Source: Opisthocomus hoazin (lineage: Eukaryota > Chordata > Aves > Opisthocomiformes > Opisthocomidae). From it: a DNA stretch of 64,000 bases. Below are positions 62,270 to 64,000 of this stretch, piece by piece. A model generated the notes under the pieces. It ran no database searches and was not told the DNA's origin. It worked only from the letters and a program-made list of their open reading frames with translations. How positions within the stretch are numbered: the stretch's first letter is position 1; the number at the start of each line of letters is the position of its first letter. The translations under genes and the position numbers were made by a program. The stretch spans positions 11,447,577 through 11,511,576 of the forward strand of contig NC_134417.1 of NCBI RefSeq assembly GCF_030867145.1. Reading direction: 5' to 3'.

Positions 62270-62610
62270 CGAAGGTCATTTCCAGTAATCGCACAGACTC
62301 CCAGGCTCTGGATAAAGTAAGAGCTGGCTGTCTGGATCCTCTCCCCACGACTGACGCCTCGCCCCGTGGCCTATCGCACCAGGAGAAACGCACTCACCTG
62401 CGCTCAGCCATCTCCCACGCCACTGCACTGCCAAGAACACGGCGTCACGGAAGGCAGAGAAGCCCACGGGGCACTTCGCAATTGTGAAATCCTAGAGAAA
62501 CTGCAACGAAAACGACAGCAGCTGATTTGCGAAGCCAGCCGTACTTCCGCGAGGAGCAAGGTAGTGAAGGCCCACTCAGAGCAACAGTGTTTGAACACAG
62601 CCCCTCACCA
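62270..62610 (-). promoter_or_regulatory. Small CpG-rich patch with consensus minus-strand donor
   Basis: A local rise in CpG within otherwise AT-rich sequence. On the minus strand CAG at 62400-62398 is followed by GTGAGTG, a perfect donor. It could be an alternative first exon of SLC16A14; no acceptor was identified. Confidence 0.3.
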
Positions 62611-63481
62611 GGGATTGCGTTTAAAGGCAGGAGAAGCTGGATTCGTGTTTGATTAGCTGGAGAAGGACTAGATTTTTTTTTCAGAAAAGCTTTTCATACT
62701 GTATGCATACACAGCATGCGCAGCTCTTAGAAGACTGGCCCAAACGTTAGTGCCCACAATGACGCTGAGCTTTTTTGAAAATCTGACTCCTGGGCTATTT
62801 CAGGGATAAATGCAGGTGCTGTAATAAGACCACAGTTAGCAGCAAAACACCCAAGTTCCCCGTACCATCAGTAGAGCTATGGCCCTCCAGCTTGTAGTTG
62901 AACTGGATTGTCAAAAAACAGCTGATCTTCATCTCAAAAGTCCATATGATGAATAACTTACATACACTTGGGTAACCTCTGCCAGTACCTGATTGCCTCA
63001 GTGTTAAAAAGTACAGAATAAAATCATACTTTAAAGGCACTTGCAATGGACAACTCCTAAATGCACTACAAACTGCAATGAGCTGTGCTTCACGGTATCC
63101 TTGGTAGACATGCCACATGTAACTATTCTTCTTTTGAAGGCATACACAAAAAACACTGTTAAAAACACATTTTATTTTGGGTGTCCTAACTCTCGGCAGT
63201 CTAACTCCAACTCGCCAACGCGTCGAGCACTTTGGTTGTCCCTGACTCCACTGGAGACTTGGATGCTCGCCACTTCTGCAGGGCAGAGCCACAGCGCGTA
63301 ACCGTGTGCGCCCAGCAAGGCAGAGACCATCAGAGAAACCCAACGCTCAACACGCCAAGCTCACTGCCGGCTCACAGCCTGGGGGGAAGCCGGCGGCCGC
63401 TCCACGGCCAGCCCGGGGCCGCTGCCCTCCCGGCCCCGTGGGCTGCTCCCGGGCCCTGCGCAGAGCCCCCCGGAGACCCCT

Positions 63482-63595
63482 CGGCGCGACCCACCAGCAG
63501 CAACCCGTCCCCGGGGACAGCGAGGCAGCCTCGCCGGCGGCGCGACCCACCAGCAGCAACCCGTCCCCGGGGACAGCGAGGCAGCCTCGCCGGCG
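63482..63595. repeat. Perfect 56-bp tandem duplication
   Basis: Bases 63482-63539 are repeated without change at 63538-63595 (period 56). The unit includes CCACCAGCAGCAACCCG and CCCCGGGGACAGCGAGG. It lies in the CpG island of SLC16A14. Confidence 0.97.
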
Positions 63596-63950
63596 AACGC
63601 CTTCCTCCCCCGGGCCACGGGAGCGGGCGGCTCGCACCGGGCTGCGGCTCGCACCGGACTGCGCCCCGTTCCGCGAAGGGCTGCAGCCGGCGGCGGGGGG
63701 TGCGTTTTGCCCCCCAGGAGCCCGACACGCTGCGCGTCCCCCCGCACCCCGGCGCAGCTCATCCGTGCGGAAGCCACGGCGCCAGCGCCCGTCGCTGGGG
63801 CGGGGGGCCCGGCCGCGGCCGGCTCCCTCCGCCCGCGGGGCCGCGGCGGGGTCCCGGCGCGGCTGCAGGCGCCGCCCGCCCGCCGGAGCACAAAGGGTGA
63901 CCGCTAGTTACCCCGCGGCCCGCCTCCCGCCGCCCCGCAGGGGTACTCAC

Positions 63951-64000
63951 TGCGCCGGGCCCCGCCGCGCCGCCGCGCCGCGCCCCGAGAGCGGCCGCGG
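63951..64000 (-). other. SLC16A14: Candidate SLC16A14 non-coding exon 1 (partial, runs off window)
   Basis: Minus-strand sequence GCGCA followed by GTGAGTACC gives a strong donor whose exon side starts at 63951 and continues beyond the window. It lies in a CpG island upstream of the SLC16A14 coding exons, as expected for a TATA-less first exon. Confidence 0.45.

Larger units (their letters stand above)
59663..63950 (-). other. SLC16A14: SLC16A14 5' intronic region
   Basis: Sequence between the proposed first exon and the first coding exon. It contains the candidate 165-base exon (59943-60107) and a small CpG-rich patch with a consensus donor near 62,398. Otherwise it is AT-rich with nothing recognised. 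Confidence 0.6.
63230..64000 (-). promoter_or_regulatory. SLC16A14: CpG island, probable SLC16A14 promoter side
   Basis: From about 63,230 to the window end, and most strongly after 63,370, the sequence is very rich in G, C and CpG. No CCAAT or TATA box was evident. It contains a perfect 56-bp tandem duplication (63482-63595) and a shorter repeat of GCGGCTCGCACCGG near 63,630-63,660. The ORFs here on both strands are composition artefacts. Confidence 0.65.

Noticed and set aside
1-64000. CRISPR arrays, operons or defence-type gene clusters
   Set aside because: The window is vertebrate chromosomal DNA with split genes; no such structure is present.

Overview
This is vertebrate nuclear DNA, almost certainly from a bird. 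It has long AT-rich introns, GT-AG splice sites, CpG-island promoters, several 5'-truncated CR1 LINEs ending in the ATTCTGTG-type tail, and two solo LTRs of a family I recognise from bird genomes. The LTR and CR1 types suggest a non-galliform bird, but the species cannot be read from the window.

The gene order is TRIP12 (leftward) / FBXO36 (rightward) / SLC16A14 (leftward), the order I remember from human 2q36.3. Positions 1 to about 15,650 are best read as the first intron of TRIP12; no TRIP12 coding exon was found. A strong CpG island (about 14,700-16,960) is a shared bidirectional promoter, with a candidate TRIP12 non-coding exon 1 on the minus strand and FBXO36 starting at 16,447 on the plus strand.

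FBXO36 is complete: four coding exons (16447-16542, 37191-37299, 42274-42446, 46652-46837) join in frame into 187 residues with a central F-box. Intron 1 is 20.6 kb. Intron 3 holds an unexplained CpG island (about 44,680-45,290) with a near-consensus CTCF site and CR1 insertions on its edges. From 46,838 to 50,555 lie the convergent 3' ends of FBXO36 and SLC16A14.

SLC16A14 (monocarboxylate-transporter-like protein MCT14) is complete on the minus strand: four coding exons (59647-59386, 58522-58379, 53401-52406, 50704-50556) encode 516 residues. I also infer a non-coding exon at 60107-59943 that carries a short upstream ORF overlapping the start codon, and a first exon running off the right edge in a CpG island. 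The intron between coding exons 2 and 3 contains a second unexplained GC-rich island (about 55,130-55,860) with a six-copy decamer array, a minisatellite, and two oppositely oriented solo LTRs on its flanks.

The two complete genes are unrelated in function: FBXO36 is a presumed SCF ubiquitin-ligase substrate adaptor and SLC16A14 a plasma-membrane transporter. TRIP12, itself a HECT ubiquitin ligase, shares its promoter with FBXO36. No CRISPR array, operon or prokaryote-style system is present. The most interesting leads are the two orphan intronic CpG islands, the SLC16A14 upstream ORF and a perfect 56-bp tandem duplication in the SLC16A14 promoter.
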